NCBI RefSeq assembly: GCF_002876705.1 | Contig: NZ_MDAG01000001.1 | Span: forward strand, 1 to 64,000 | Source: Enterovibrio norvegicus_B | GTDB taxonomy: Bacteria; Pseudomonadota; Gammaproteobacteria; Enterobacterales; Vibrionaceae | Direction: 5' to 3' | Length of the DNA: 64,000 nt | Part shown: one piece after another, positions 26,088 through 35,070 of the stretch | Position numbering within the stretch: position 1 is the first letter of the stretch | How the letters are laid out: each line of letters begins with the position of its first letter | Made by a program: the position numbers and the translations under genes | The notes under the pieces: generated by a model | The model's database searches: none | Seen by the model: only the letters and a program-made list of their open reading frames with translations | What the model was told of the DNA's origin: nothing

Positions 26088-27383
26088 ATGACTACTGCAA
26101 AGACGCCAGCCAACTTTACTGAACTTGGCCTTATTTCTCCTCTGTTAGCACGTTTAACCGAGTTGGAATATCAGCAGCCAACGCCTATTCAAGCGCAAGC
26201 AATCCCAAGTGCATTAGCAGGGCGCGACCTCATTGCTGGGGCGAATACTGGTTCAGGTAAAACGGCCACCTTTGCACTGCCAATGCTGCAACACATTGTT
26301 GAACAGCAGGGCGGCACGTCAAAAGGCGGCAAAGGTAACTATGTCACTGGCTTGGTGTTGGTACCAACCCGCGAATTGGCAAAGCAAGTTGCAGACAGCA
26401 TTAAATCTTACTCTGTGCATTTTAATGGCGCGGTAAAAACTGTAGCGGTATTTGGTGGCGTGTCTGCCAATACGCAAATGCTGGCATTGCGTGGCGGCAC
26501 AGATGTGCTGGTGGCAACACCGGGCCGTTTGCTTGATCTGATTTCAAGCAATGCCATTAAACTTGATCGCGTGAAAACCCTGGTTCTTGATGAAGCTGAC
26601 CGCATGCTAAGCCTTGGTTTTACCGAAGAGCTTTCTGCGCTGTTGGCCTTGTTACCAAAGCAAAAACAAACCCTATTGTTCTCAGCGACCTTCCCTGAAG
26701 AAGTGACATCGCTTGCTCACGCGTTGCTGAACAACCCTGTCGAACTTCAATTGCAAAGTGCTGATGCAAGCACTCTGGTTCAACGTGTTTTCACCGTTAA
26801 CCAAGGTGAGAAAACGGCTGTTCTTGCGCATTTAATTCAACAGAACGCGTGGCGACAAGCGCTGATTTTCGTGAATGCGAAAAAGCATTGTGAACACTTG
26901 GCAGAGAAACTGGCAAAACGCGGTATTAAGGCGGAAGTATTCCACGGTGATAAAGGCCAAGGTTCGCGTACACGCGTGCTGGATGGCTTTAAATCCGGCG
27001 AAATCGACGTGCTGATCGCTACCGACATTGCGGCGCGTGGTCTGGATATCGAAAAACTGCCTGTAGTGATCAACTTTGATTTGCCACGTAGCCCAGCAGA
27101 TTACATGCACCGCATTGGTCGAAGTGGCCGTGCAGGTGAAGTTGGCTTGGCGCTTTCGCTTCTCGATCATGAGGACTACCACCATTTCAGCATCATCGAG
27201 AAGAAGAACAAACTTCGCCTTGAGCGCGAAGAAGTCGCAGGCTTTGAAGTCGATGCGTCTGTTGCAGAAGCCCTCGCGAACGTGGCTAAACCAATGGCAA
27301 AACCTGCGGGTAGCGGCAAGAAAAAGAACAAAAACAAAGATCGCAAACCATCAGCCGCAGAAATCTGGCTGAAAAGACTGTAA
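26088..27383 (+). CDS. DEAD-box RNA helicase, RhlE-like
   Basis: A 431-residue ATP-dependent RNA helicase. The start is the ATG at 26088 (MTTAKTPANFTELG), which places the Q motif (YQQPTPIQAQAIP) at the usual distance. Motifs: GANTGSGKT, PTRELA, DEAD, SAT, and HRIGRSGRAG. A short basic Lys-rich tail (GSGKKKNKNKDRK) follows. The assignment to RhlE rather than another DEAD family is moderate. Likely role in ribosome assembly or RNA turnover. It has a 200-bp leader. Confidence 0.88.
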   Translation: MTTAKTPANFTELGLISPLLARLTELEYQQPTPIQAQAIPSALAGRDLIAGANTGSGKTATFALPMLQHIVEQQGGTSKGGKGNYVTGLVLVPTRELAKQVADSIKSYSVHFNGAVKTVAVFGGVSANTQMLALRGGTDVLVATPGRLLDLISSNAIKLDRVKTLVLDEADRMLSLGFTEELSALLALLPKQKQTLLFSATFPEEVTSLAHALLNNPVELQLQSADASTLVQRVFTVNQGEKTAVLAHLIQQNAWRQALIFVNAKKHCEHLAEKLAKRGIKAEVFHGDKGQGSRTRVLDGFKSGEIDVLIATDIAARGLDIEKLPVVINFDLPRSPADYMHRIGRSGRAGEVGLALSLLDHEDYHHFSIIEKKNKLRLEREEVAGFEVDASVAEALANVAKPMAKPAGSGKKKNKNKDRKPSAAEIWLKRL

Positions 27384-27430
27384 GCGAAGCGTTCTATACA
27401 TCCAATCACGTTAGCGTGGTTATAGATTGA

Positions 27431-27458
27431 AAAAGGGTTGGCATTGCCAACCCTTTTT
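27431..27458. terminator. Bidirectional terminator
   Basis: A perfect 13-bp stem AAAAGGGTTGGCA/TGCCAACCCTTTT lies between the helicase and the convergent small membrane gene. Confidence 0.88.
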
Positions 27459-27484
27459 GCGTTCTGCTAGCGCTTTACGTTCCG

Positions 27485-27691
27485 CTAGCGCTTAAACCGC
27501 GATTTCAACGCTGCTTCTTTCTCTTCCAGCCATTGATGAATACGTGGGCCGTTCATGGCAATCATGCCAATGCCACACATGACGAGCAGATACACCCATG
27601 CCATCCAACGCAGTGAATCTGGCGCATCAGGTGTCACAATAAGCGCGATAACGCCCGCCGCGATCAGTAGGCTTAGAATACGAAAAAACAT
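27485..27691 (-). CDS. Small membrane protein, unknown
   Basis: A 68-residue protein with two membrane segments (ILSLLIAAGVIALIV and WMAWVYLLVMCGIGMIAM) and a basic cytoplasmic tail (EEKEAALKSRFKR). The ATG at 27691 is preferred to upstream codons because it precedes the first membrane helix. No known family. Confidence 0.65.
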   Translation of the reverse strand: MFFRILSLLIAAGVIALIVTPDAPDSLRWMAWVYLLVMCGIGMIAMNGPRIHQWLEEKEAALKSRFKR

Positions 27692-27788
27692 GGCAAAACG
27701 TTTCCTTGTTGGCCGAGTAACTAGCATACCGCACTGGAAAAATTTCCAAAGTGTATGTTGTCTTAAAGGCTCAACAAAGGGGGATAAA

Positions 27789-27806
27789 GGGCTAACACGT
27801 TAGCCC
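27789..27806 (-). terminator. Hairpin downstream of the zinc operon
   Basis: The palindrome GGGCTAACACGTTAGCCC lies 23 bp after the stop of the cobW-like gene, followed on that strand by TTTATCC. Confidence 0.5.
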
Positions 27807-27828
27807 ATTTCGCGTTTAATACGAGGCG

Positions 27829-28845
27829 TTAGGCAAGCACGCAATCTAATAAGTTAGGTTCCAAATTATTGTGTTGCTGATCAGAGATAATTTCGATGCG
27901 GCTTTCCATGGCATCATCCAGTTCCATTTCATCCAACGCGTCGAGGGTGAGGTTATAGCCAAACACGCCGGTGTTTGTAATAAACACCGCCTTCATTCTC
28001 ACCGCACGAATGGTTAATAAAAATGCAGAGAGCTTTTGATAGTCGAAGACTTTGCTCGCGGAAAAACGCCAACCGATGCTTGAATAACCCTCATCTTGGT
28101 TTTCTGCTTTAAGAAAACCGCTTTCAGGCAGGGGAAGTTCAGATGCCAATGGCTTGTCTTGTTTGTGGTGATGATGATGGTGGTGGTGACCATGTGGGTT
28201 CAACAAATGGTTCGCACTCGGGCCAGACAGAAGAGAAAACGGAATGTCGCCGTTTTGGGTTAAAACAATCTCGGTCTGCGGCGCAGCGTGCGTTCTGACA
28301 TAGTTAGCCAGCTTCGCTGTGTCGCCCTCACGGTATAAGTCGACTTTATTGCCGACGATTAAATCTGCCATCGCGATCTGCTGATTAAAGGTGGCGTGGT
28401 GTGTATATCGTTCGTCTGAAAGGGTTCTCGCATCCACCAAGGTCAGCGTTTTTTGTAACGCGAGTACCTCTTGATAGTATTCCGATGTCAGTACTTCCAT
28501 TACTTCTTTGGGGTGGCCTAACCCTGTGGGTTCAATCAACAGGCGATCAGGTCTTGCCTCAGAAAGCAGTTGTGAAAGCGCAATTTGCATCGGAAGACCT
28601 GCCGCACAACACATGCAACCGCCAGGCACTTCCCGAACAAACACTCCTTGTCGTTTGGCGTGCTTACCTTCAAACAAGCTGCCATCCACGCCAATTTCAC
28701 CAAACTCGTTCACCAAGACGGCCCAGCGTTCGTTAGCCGGTTTGCTTTTTAGTAGATGTAGAATCGCCGATGTTTTTCCAACACCGAGAAACCCCGTAAT
28801 GATGTTCGTGGGAACGGCAAGTATGGGTGCGGCGTTAGAATTCAT
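27829..28845 (-). CDS. COG0523 (CobW/ZigA-type) zinc-linked GTPase
   Basis: A 338-residue G3E GTPase. The P-loop is GFLGVGKTSAIL, the metal motif C-x-C-C appears as GGCMCCAAG, and the specificity region has GNKVDLY (NKxD). A His-rich loop (HGHHHHHHHH) sits near residue 220 and would bind zinc. It is the last gene of the znuCB-gamma-CA-cobW operon and overlaps the gene before it by 11 bp. Members of this group near znu genes are regarded as zinc chaperones induced by starvation. Its partner is not known. Confidence 0.9.
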   Translation of the reverse strand: MNSNAAPILAVPTNIITGFLGVGKTSAILHLLKSKPANERWAVLVNEFGEIGVDGSLFEGKHAKRQGVFVREVPGGCMCCAAGLPMQIALSQLLSEARPDRLLIEPTGLGHPKEVMEVLTSEYYQEVLALQKTLTLVDARTLSDERYTHHATFNQQIAMADLIVGNKVDLYREGDTAKLANYVRTHAAPQTEIVLTQNGDIPFSLLSGPSANHLLNPHGHHHHHHHHKQDKPLASELPLPESGFLKAENQDEGYSSIGWRFSASKVFDYQKLSAFLLTIRAVRMKAVFITNTGVFGYNLTLDALDEMELDDAMESRIEIISDQQHNNLEPNLLDCVLA

Positions 28846-29395
28846 TCGCTAACCTTTTGTAGCCTTCAACTAAGGCATTGTTTGCTTCAACAACGGATTC
28901 TGAAAAACTGGAATATTCAGGCGGGACTTTTTCGATCGAATTGAGATCGAACCCAGGGCCAATGTTCGTCATTGGTGGGACATGGTAGGTGGGTGGAAGG
29001 TCGGTTCCATCCACCACGCAGTTATGACGAATAACGCATCCATCGCCAATCGTGGTACGAAACATCACGCTGTTAAACCCGATAAAGACATCGTCTCCGA
29101 TCGTACAAGGACCGTGAATAATTGAACGGTGAGCAATGGATGTCTGCTTACCAATAGACACTGCCGCGCCGCTTTTAGAGTGGATCACCACGCCATCTTG
29201 GATGTTGGAGTCGCGCTGAATGATGATAGGGAGCATGTTACCCGTGTCATCCACTTCATCCGCGCGGATCACCGCATAAGGCCCCACAAACACGTTATCT
29301 TCAATGATGACGTGACCACAGACAATGGCCGTAGGATCAATGAATGCCTTTTCAGACACCCTCGGGTAATGGCCTGATGGGTTTTTTCTCAGCAA
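28835..29395 (-). CDS. Gamma-carbonic-anhydrase-like hexapeptide protein
   Basis: A 186-residue left-handed beta-helix protein. I place the start at the TTG at 29395, with AGGGAG seven bases before it. Longer frames would overlap znuB by 158 bp. The hexapeptide repeats begin at PTAIVCGHVIIEDNVFVGPYAVIRADE. Of the three zinc His of CamH-type enzymes, one lies in VVIHSK, with others in SIAHRSIIHG. The carbonic-anhydrase activity is probable. Its place in a Zur-type operon suggests a paralogue used under zinc limitation, possibly with another metal. Confidence 0.78.
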   Translation of the reverse strand: MLRKNPSGHYPRVSEKAFIDPTAIVCGHVIIEDNVFVGPYAVIRADEVDDTGNMLPIIIQRDSNIQDGVVIHSKSGAAVSIGKQTSIAHRSIIHGPCTIGDDVFIGFNSVMFRTTIGDGCVIRHNCVVDGTDLPPTYHVPPMTNIGPGFDLNSIEKVPPEYSSFSESVVEANNALVEGYKRLANEF

Positions 29396-29405
29396 GTGAT
29401 TCTCC

Positions 29406-30230
29406 CTAATTTTCTTTGGATGAAGCGAACCTTTCGCGACCTTGCACAAACAACTTTGCGGCGACATTGGTGACCATAAACAAACCGGTGCAAACACACA
29501 CAATGGTTGCGCCTGTGGGGGTGTCAAACACGTAGGAACTACGAAGACCAATGACGCTGGCACATACCGCGATAAGCGCCGCCATCACCGCCATGACTTC
29601 GGGCGTTCGGCTTAAAGGGCGCGCCGTTGCGGCGGGCACAATCAACATGGCGGCGATAAGAAGTACACCGACAACTTTAATGGCAACCGCGACGACAATG
29701 GCGAGGGAGAGGGTAAGGATGAATTGTTCGCGTTTGGGATTAAAGCCGCTCGCCAGTGCAAGGTCGGGGTTTAATGTAGAGAGAAGTAGCCCAGACCAAC
29801 GGGACACGATGAGTAACAATACTGACGCTGCGCCGCCCCAAATCAGCCAAAGGTCCGTGGGCCCAACAGCAAGAATATCGCCGAAGAGATAAGACATGAG
29901 GTCGATCCTCACGCCAGAAAGAAAAGAAACGGCGACAAGACCTATCGCCAAAGAAGAGTGTGCCATCACACCAAGTAATGTATCCATGGCAAAGCCGCGC
30001 CCGCTAAGGCTTGAAACCGTCATTGCCATTAATAAAGAAACCACCAATACACCCGCAAAAATCGGGGTCGATAACGTGAGTGAAAGCGCGACGCCCAGCA
30101 CCGCGGCGTGTGCCGTTGCATCGCCGAAATACGCCATGCGTCGCCACACAACAAAGCACCCTAACGGGGCAGCAGCCAGTGCTACGCCGACACTGGCGAG
30201 CATTGCGCGGATTAAGAAATCATCAAACAT
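29406..30230 (-). CDS. znuB: Zinc ABC transporter permease ZnuB
   Basis: A 274-residue ABC-3 family permease with about eight membrane segments. It starts directly next to the znuC stop. Typical segments: PLGCFVVWRRMAYFGDATAHAAVLG at the N-terminus (written here only as a family landmark, residues 22-46) and VVGVLLIAAMLIVPAATARPL in the middle. It carries zinc across the inner membrane with ZnuA and ZnuC. Confidence 0.92.
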   Translation of the reverse strand: MFDDFLIRAMLASVGVALAAAPLGCFVVWRRMAYFGDATAHAAVLGVALSLTLSTPIFAGVLVVSLLMAMTVSSLSGRGFAMDTLLGVMAHSSLAIGLVAVSFLSGVRIDLMSYLFGDILAVGPTDLWLIWGGAASVLLLIVSRWSGLLLSTLNPDLALASGFNPKREQFILTLSLAIVVAVAIKVVGVLLIAAMLIVPAATARPLSRTPEVMAVMAALIAVCASVIGLRSSYVFDTPTGATIVCVCTGLFMVTNVAAKLFVQGRERFASSKEN

Positions 30231-30950
30231 TTAGCACGTTCCGGTAGCTGGTTGGCGGCGAGATTCGCGCAGATTCAATGCGGTATCGTCTTGTGCATCA
30301 AGACCAAACAAGGCGCGGTATTCGTGTGAGTCACTGATAACGTCAGGTTCACCTTGGCAGCAGATATGCGCATTCAGGCAAACCACCCAATCGGTTTGCT
30401 TCATCACCACGTGCAGTTCATGGCTGATCATCACAATGGCGCAGCCGCGAGTTTCTCTGACCTTGGCGATTTGGCGGTAAAAATCAGCGGTGCCGCGATG
30501 GTCTAGCCCTTGTGTCGCTTCATCAAGCAGTAACAAGTTTGGTTCGCCGAGGAGCGCGCGTGCCAGTAACACACGTTGAAATTGCCCACCTGATAAATCC
30601 ATGACCTGTTGTTTGTCTAACCCCGCAACGCCTGCATCTGCGAGTGCTTGTGTCACTACCTCGCGTGAATGTGCGCGGGGTAAATTCATAAAGCGCGAGA
30701 CGGTGATGGGCAGGGTGTCATCAATGTATAAACGCTGAGGGACATACCCAATCCGTAAATCAGGGGCTTTGTGTATTTCGCCACAGCTTGGGGAAAGTGC
30801 GCCAATGAGGGTTTTGAAGAGTGTGCTCTTGCCCGCGCCGTTAGGACCCACAAGGGTGATAATTTCGCCTGCATGTACCGAAAGGTTGATGTTGCGCAGA
30901 ATGTTTCGCTGCCCAAGATGAACGGACACGTTGTGGCACTCAATGAGCAT
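30231..30950 (-). CDS. znuC: Zinc ABC transporter ATPase ZnuC
   Basis: A 239-residue ABC ATPase. Walker A GPNGAGKST, signature LSGGQFQRVLLARAL, Walker B LLLLDEATQGLD, and switch His in ISHELH. It is the first gene of the operon and lies divergent from znuA across a 169-bp region with a Zur-like palindrome. Slightly shorter than E. coli ZnuC. Confidence 0.93.
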   Translation of the reverse strand: MLIECHNVSVHLGQRNILRNINLSVHAGEIITLVGPNGAGKSTLFKTLIGALSPSCGEIHKAPDLRIGYVPQRLYIDDTLPITVSRFMNLPRAHSREVVTQALADAGVAGLDKQQVMDLSGGQFQRVLLARALLGEPNLLLLDEATQGLDHRGTADFYRQIAKVRETRGCAIVMISHELHVVMKQTDWVVCLNAHICCQGEPDVISDSHEYRALFGLDAQDDTALNLRESRRQPATGTC

Positions 30951-31021
30951 TGAGGCATTTCCTTATGACTACCCAAAAAAGAAAACAGCGCTAGATCCGA
31001 GGGGGGACGCCTGTTATGTTT

Positions 31022-31039
31022 GTAATGTTATAACATAAC
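31022..31039. promoter_or_regulatory. Zur-box-like operator between znuC and znuA
   Basis: GTAATGTTATAACATAAC is an 18-bp near-perfect palindrome (one mismatched pair), with the perfect core ATGTTATAACAT at 31025-31036. It resembles the gammaproteobacterial Zur consensus built on TGTTATA..TATAACA. Its position in the divergent znu promoter region supports repression of both units by Zur-Zn. Confidence 0.82.
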
Positions 31040-31119
31040 AATTAAATTTGCTACTGACGTTAGTCGGCTACTCACGAAATTTTTGAGCTTTTACAAGACT
31101 CATTGAAAGGGAGAAATTC

Positions 31120-32151
31120 ATGCGTCACTCATTGTTTGCTTATGCCGCGTTAGGCTTAGGCATGTCTTTTCACGTGCAAGCAACCCCAAATGTTGCTGTT
31201 GATATTGCGCCGCTTCACTCACTGGTTAGTCAGGTCATGGAAGGCGTTGGTGAGCCTGATTTATTGATTCCTCCAGAATCGTCACCTCACGAATACACGC
31301 TGCGTCCTTCACAAGCAAAAGCCCTCTCGAATGCCGATGTGGTTTTTTGGATGGGAGAAGGCTTAACGCCTTGGCTTGAAAAAGCTTTAGACAACGTGGC
31401 TGGCTCTGCTGAAAAAGTGAAAATGCTCGCGCTAGAACAAACACACACTCACGAGTACCGTGAAGGCGCAACGTTTGAAGCCCATAGCGACCACGGTGAT
31501 GAGCACCATGATGACGATCATCACGACAAACATGACGACGAGCATCATGATGATGAAAAACATCATGACGAGCATAAAGACCATGACGACCACGACGCGC
31601 ACAAAGATGAAGGTGGCCATCATGGACACGATCACCAGGGGAATGACCCACACGCATGGCTTGACCCTGAAAACGCGAAAGCATGGGTAGCTCTGATTCA
31701 GGAAAAACTGTCTGCCGCTGACCCTGACAATGCATCAACCTACAAGCGCAATGCTGCTGAAGCGACAGCGTCACTCAACGCGCTTATCGCGGACACCCAC
31801 ACCAAGCTTGGTAAGCTCGGCGACGTGAAATTCATCGTTTTCCACGATGCCTACCAGTATTTTGAAAAGCGTTTTAACGTGATAGCAGCAGGGGCAATCT
31901 CTCTGGGTGATGCAGAGGATCCAAGCCCGAAACGCATCAAAGAAATCAGAGAGACAGTCAAAGCCCTGAACGTGAATTGTGTGTTTACCGAACCGCAATA
32001 CAACCCAGGTTTGGTGAAGAACGTGTTTGAAGGCACAAGCATTACAACCATTGGCGTCATGGACCCATTGGGTGCCGCCATTCCTGTTGGCAGCGCGCAA
32101 TACAACACCTTGATTAACGCCATGGTGAACAGTATCAGTCAATGCAAATAG
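31120..32151 (+). CDS. znuA: Periplasmic zinc-binding protein ZnuA
   Basis: A 343-residue periplasmic solute-binding protein of cluster A-I. A signal peptide ends near FHVQA. Zinc ligands: His in DIAPLHSLV, His in NDPHAWLDP, and His in VFHDAYQYF. A long His/Asp/Glu-rich loop spans about residues 107-180, longer than in E. coli, and would collect zinc. AAGGGAG precedes the ATG. A Cys pair near the C-terminus (NVNCVF, ISQCK) can form the conserved disulfide. Confidence 0.94.
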   Translation: MRHSLFAYAALGLGMSFHVQATPNVAVDIAPLHSLVSQVMEGVGEPDLLIPPESSPHEYTLRPSQAKALSNADVVFWMGEGLTPWLEKALDNVAGSAEKVKMLALEQTHTHEYREGATFEAHSDHGDEHHDDDHHDKHDDEHHDDEKHHDEHKDHDDHDAHKDEGGHHGHDHQGNDPHAWLDPENAKAWVALIQEKLSAADPDNASTYKRNAAEATASLNALIADTHTKLGKLGDVKFIVFHDAYQYFEKRFNVIAAGAISLGDAEDPSPKRIKEIRETVKALNVNCVFTEPQYNPGLVKNVFEGTSITTIGVMDPLGAAIPVGSAQYNTLINAMVNSISQCK

Positions 32152-32184
32152 TTTACCCCTCAGTCATTGAAAGGCGCGTTGTTC

Positions 32185-32694
32185 CTAACGACACGCACTG
32201 AATTCACTGGCTGGGTCAAGGTAAAACATCTTCTTCCACCCTTGGGTTTCCGTAGTGATTCGCCAAGGGTAGGGAGCAAGGGTTAGCACCGAATAGTGGA
32301 GGTGAGCGGGTTTGTTGATGGCATTTCCTGTTCGCCCTACAGCGCCGATTTCTTCCCCTTGGGAAACCCAACGGCCAAGCGTGGGAGAGATATCTTTGAG
32401 ATGGGCATAATAGTGAACTCGCCATTTAGGACCCAGAATCGCGATCACTTTTCCGCCTTTGCTCAATTCCCCTGCGTACGTCACCCATCCGCTGGTGGCG
32501 GCGAGAAGCGGCGTGCCTTCTTTCGCGAACACATCAATGCCTTTATGCACACCCGAACTGCCCCAAGGTTCGAACCAGAACGTTTTCGCATTCCAGTCGT
32601 TACATGCTGCACTTTTAACGGGGATGATAGCGTCGGAAGGCATCAGCAGCCCAGCACTGAAAAGCACAAGCAGGAAGAGAAAAATCCGTTTCAT
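32185..32694 (-). CDS. M23-family peptidase (LytM domain), secreted
   Basis: A 169-residue protein with a signal peptide (MKRIFLFLLVLFSAGLLMPS). The LytM zinc motif is intact: GVHKGIDVF (HxxxD) and PAHLHYSV (HxH). It is short for a peptidoglycan endopeptidase and carries no LysM domain. It is convergent with znuA. Cell-wall remodelling is the likely role. Confidence 0.87.
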   Translation of the reverse strand: MKRIFLFLLVLFSAGLLMPSDAIIPVKSAACNDWNAKTFWFEPWGSSGVHKGIDVFAKEGTPLLAATSGWVTYAGELSKGGKVIAILGPKWRVHYYAHLKDISPTLGRWVSQGEEIGAVGRTGNAINKPAHLHYSVLTLAPYPWRITTETQGWKKMFYLDPASEFSACR

Positions 32695-33052
32695 GTCGTT
32701 AATCCTTTAACGTGTATGAGGAAAAAACTGCCTAGAAAAGAACAGCATATTCCTGCCAGTCGAATGCTATGTCAGGCTTGAGTAAAACGAAGCGCTTCAA
32801 ATAAGAAACAGGAATAGGGAAATAAAAACCTGTTATATACGTTCTACTTCTGGATGCCTCTTGTTTTCGCATAGCTAAGCGTAATCTTTGTGATTGAGCG
32901 AAGGCTAATGTTAGAGTGTTATTTGTTTGGATAATAACTAGTTTTACCTATACAACTTCAAAATATGCAATCAGTTGGCATTCATCGGTCATTGCGCTGT
33001 TGATTGAAGTGTGTCAGTTAACTAGCCCATCATTGATGTTTAAGGAGAAGCC
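32695..33052. other. Intergenic region, promoters only
   Basis: About 360 bases between divergent genes. No gene or repeat seen. The ribosome site AAGGAG of the yghU-like gene is at 33041-33046. Confidence 0.5.
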
Positions 33053-33913
33053 ATGAGCGACAATCAATATACACCGCCAAAAGTCTGGGCAAACGAGGCA
33101 AGCAGCGGCAACCAATGGGCGAACATTAACAGCCCAGAAGCGGGCGCTAGGTTTGATCGTGAATTACCCGTTGGTGAGCATGGCTTTCAGCTTTACTCGC
33201 TTGGCACGCCGAACGGTCAAAAAGTCACCATCATGTTCGAAGAGCTCTTAGCCCTTGGCATTACAGAAGCGGAATATGATGCGTATCTGATCAACATCGG
33301 CGAATCTGACCAGTTTTCATCCGGTTTTGTGGGTGTAAACCCGAATTCAAAAATCCCGGCGCTGGTGGACAAAACCGGTGCTGAGCCTGTTAATGTGTTT
33401 GAGTCCGCGTCTATTTTGATGCACTTGGCAGAGAAATTCGGCAAATTCCTTCCAGCAAGTGGCCCTGCACGCACGCAAACCTTGAACTGGCTATTCTGGG
33501 CGCAAGGCTCTGCGCCATTCCTAGGCGGCGGTTTTGGCCACTTCTATGCGTATGCGGATGTGAAGCAAGAATACCCAATTAACCGCTTCGCGATGGAAGC
33601 AAAGCGCCAGTTAGATGTGCTTGATAAGCAACTTGCTAACAACACCTTTGTTGCGGGTGAAGAGTACACCATTGCTGACATGGCAATTTGGCCTTGGTAT
33701 GGCAACCTTGTACTCGGCAATGCGTATAACGCTGGAGAGTTTTTGAGCGTGCATACCTACACCAACGTTATGCGTTGGGCAAAACAACTTGAAGAACGTG
33801 AAGGCGTGCAACGCGGTCGCGTGGTTAACCGTCCGTTTGGTGAAGAGTGGGAAAAAGTGCCAGAGCGCCATTCAGCAGAAGACATTGATAATGTGTTGAA
33901 GCTACGCCCTTAG
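33053..33913 (+). CDS. yghU: YghU-like glutathione transferase / disulfide reductase
   Basis: A 286-residue Nu-class glutathione transferase homologue. It follows E. coli YghU through the thioredoxin-fold region (QLYSLGTPNGQKVTIMFEE) and the blocks NPNSKIPAL, FESASILMHLAEKFG and NWLFWAQGSAPFLGGGFGHF. YghU uses two glutathione molecules as a disulfide-bond reductase. The length is close to the family norm. Monocistronic with a strong terminator. Confidence 0.94.
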   Translation: MSDNQYTPPKVWANEASSGNQWANINSPEAGARFDRELPVGEHGFQLYSLGTPNGQKVTIMFEELLALGITEAEYDAYLINIGESDQFSSGFVGVNPNSKIPALVDKTGAEPVNVFESASILMHLAEKFGKFLPASGPARTQTLNWLFWAQGSAPFLGGGFGHFYAYADVKQEYPINRFAMEAKRQLDVLDKQLANNTFVAGEEYTIADMAIWPWYGNLVLGNAYNAGEFLSVHTYTNVMRWAKQLEEREGVQRGRVVNRPFGEEWEKVPERHSAEDIDNVLKLRP

Positions 33914-33938
33914 GGAATAGTGTTCATAGATTGCACGT

Positions 33939-33967
33939 AAAAAGCGCACTTTTGGGTGCGCTTTTTT
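33939..33967 (+). terminator. Terminator of yghU
   Basis: The stem AAAAAGCGCAC/GTGCGCTTTTT with a 6-base loop and T-tract lies 25 bp after the stop. Confidence 0.9.
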
Positions 33968-34034
33968 GTGTCTGCTTGCTCAGTGTTTTGGCTGCTGTTA
34001 CACCGTGTATCTGCATTGCAGGGTGGTAGATGGG

Positions 34035-34331
34035 TTAGTCGAAGACGCTTTTTTCAGGTGGCGCTTCTTGCAGGTTTTCTGCTAACCCCATTTCACCAGC
34101 AACAAAAAGAATACTGCCTACGGCATCTAACATTTCATTGTGCGATCTTTCTTGGAACGCAGGTGCCTTACTCACACGTTGTGGCTCAATGACATTTTTG
34201 CAAACAATGCTCGAACAACCTCTTTGTTCAGGCTCAATGGGGGCGGTTTCCAATCCATTGTTTGCCAGGCATAGCCCAGGTAAAGCAGTCGCTAGAGTAA
34301 CTAACATCACCCACTGTCTCATTTTATTCAC
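34035..34331 (-). CDS. Small secreted protein, unknown
   Basis: A 98-residue protein with a clear signal peptide (WVMLVTLATALPGLCLA). The mature part has two Cys (CSSIVCK) that may form a disulfide. Monocistronic; no family recognised. An ATG three codons downstream (34322) is an equally good start. Confidence 0.6.
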   Translation of the reverse strand: MNKMRQWVMLVTLATALPGLCLANNGLETAPIEPEQRGCSSIVCKNVIEPQRVSKAPAFQERSHNEMLDAVGSILFVAGEMGLAENLQEAPPEKSVFD

Positions 34332-34530
34332 CCCAACATATTCATCATTTAGATACGAGCTAAGACAATGATAAGCCAGGGATGTTCAGAGTTAAAGGGT
34401 GAAAAAATTGCGGAAAAAGAATATACCCATATAGGCGTGGCCGTTTTGCCGAGGTATTGTCGCAGAGGCTTCCTTATCTCCTTTGATGTTCCCTGTTTAC
34501 AGTGCGGCGCTTATACCGCAGCAGACATTC

Positions 34531-34565
34531 CGAAGCACGAAGCACGAAGCACGAAGCACGAAGCG
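34531..34565. repeat. 7-bp tandem repeat
   Basis: Five tandem copies of CGAAGCA (the last ends in G) stand in a non-coding stretch. The unit is not a multiple of three and no gene crosses it. Variable copy number is likely. Confidence 0.85.
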
Positions 34566-34683
34566 CTGATCAGCGTCGAGCGTTACATGTCGATTCTCAA
34601 AGTACCGAGCTTCATTTTTCACGCGACACTCTGCGCACCCACCATCAGCGCCATTTTCTGAGCAAGCCGGCACGGCAGCGGCA

Positions 34684-34854
34684 ATGCTTGGGCTGATTCC
34701 GTTAAGCGACAGCGGGATCATTGCCATTATGACGCAGCGCTTGGGTTTGCTTTGTCCCGATCTCTTTTCTCTGCAACTGTGGTTAACGCTTCCTGCGCTC
34801 ATCATCATTTGCTCGAAGACAGGACGGGTTTTGCATCCGCAAAAAGTGTTGTGA
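34684..34854 (+). pseudogene. C-terminal remnant of a membrane transporter
   Basis: An open frame giving LGLIPLSDSGIIAIMTQRLG, a short loop, and then LWLTLPALIIIC with a basic tail and stop resembles the last two membrane helices of an MFS-type exporter. In-frame codons before the ATG continue the hydrophobic pattern (AGTAAA) but no complete gene is present. The family is a guess. Confidence 0.35.
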
Positions 34855-35070
34855 TAGTTGCTGAAAGGAGGGCGAGGGCCTAAGTGTGGGGCTTAGTTCG
34901 ATGCGGATTGCGCCTTTTTTTGTCTTTTTTGACTGTAAATTAAACATTCCTTGTGTGTTTTTTCATCGTTTTGTTTTTACACGTAATTTTTGGTTTTAAG
35001 CTTTTGTTATTTCTCCTTTCTTGCCCCATTATGAGCGCAATTTTTGGCTGAAATACACCGTGGAGCAGTC

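Noticed and set aside
31235..31774. Long minus-strand frame opposite znuA
   Set aside because: It mirrors the His/Asp-rich codons of znuA (CAC/CAT, GAC/GAT) and has no ribosome site or family features. znuA is clearly the real gene.
34531..34565. Short tandem repeats considered as a CRISPR remnant
   Set aside because: The unit is only 7 bp, there are no spacers and no cas genes. It is a simple sequence repeat.
34368..34661. 97-codon frame across the tandem repeat
   Set aside because: It runs through a 7-bp repeat that gives low-complexity residues, and it ends in a different frame from the transporter remnant. Probably chance.
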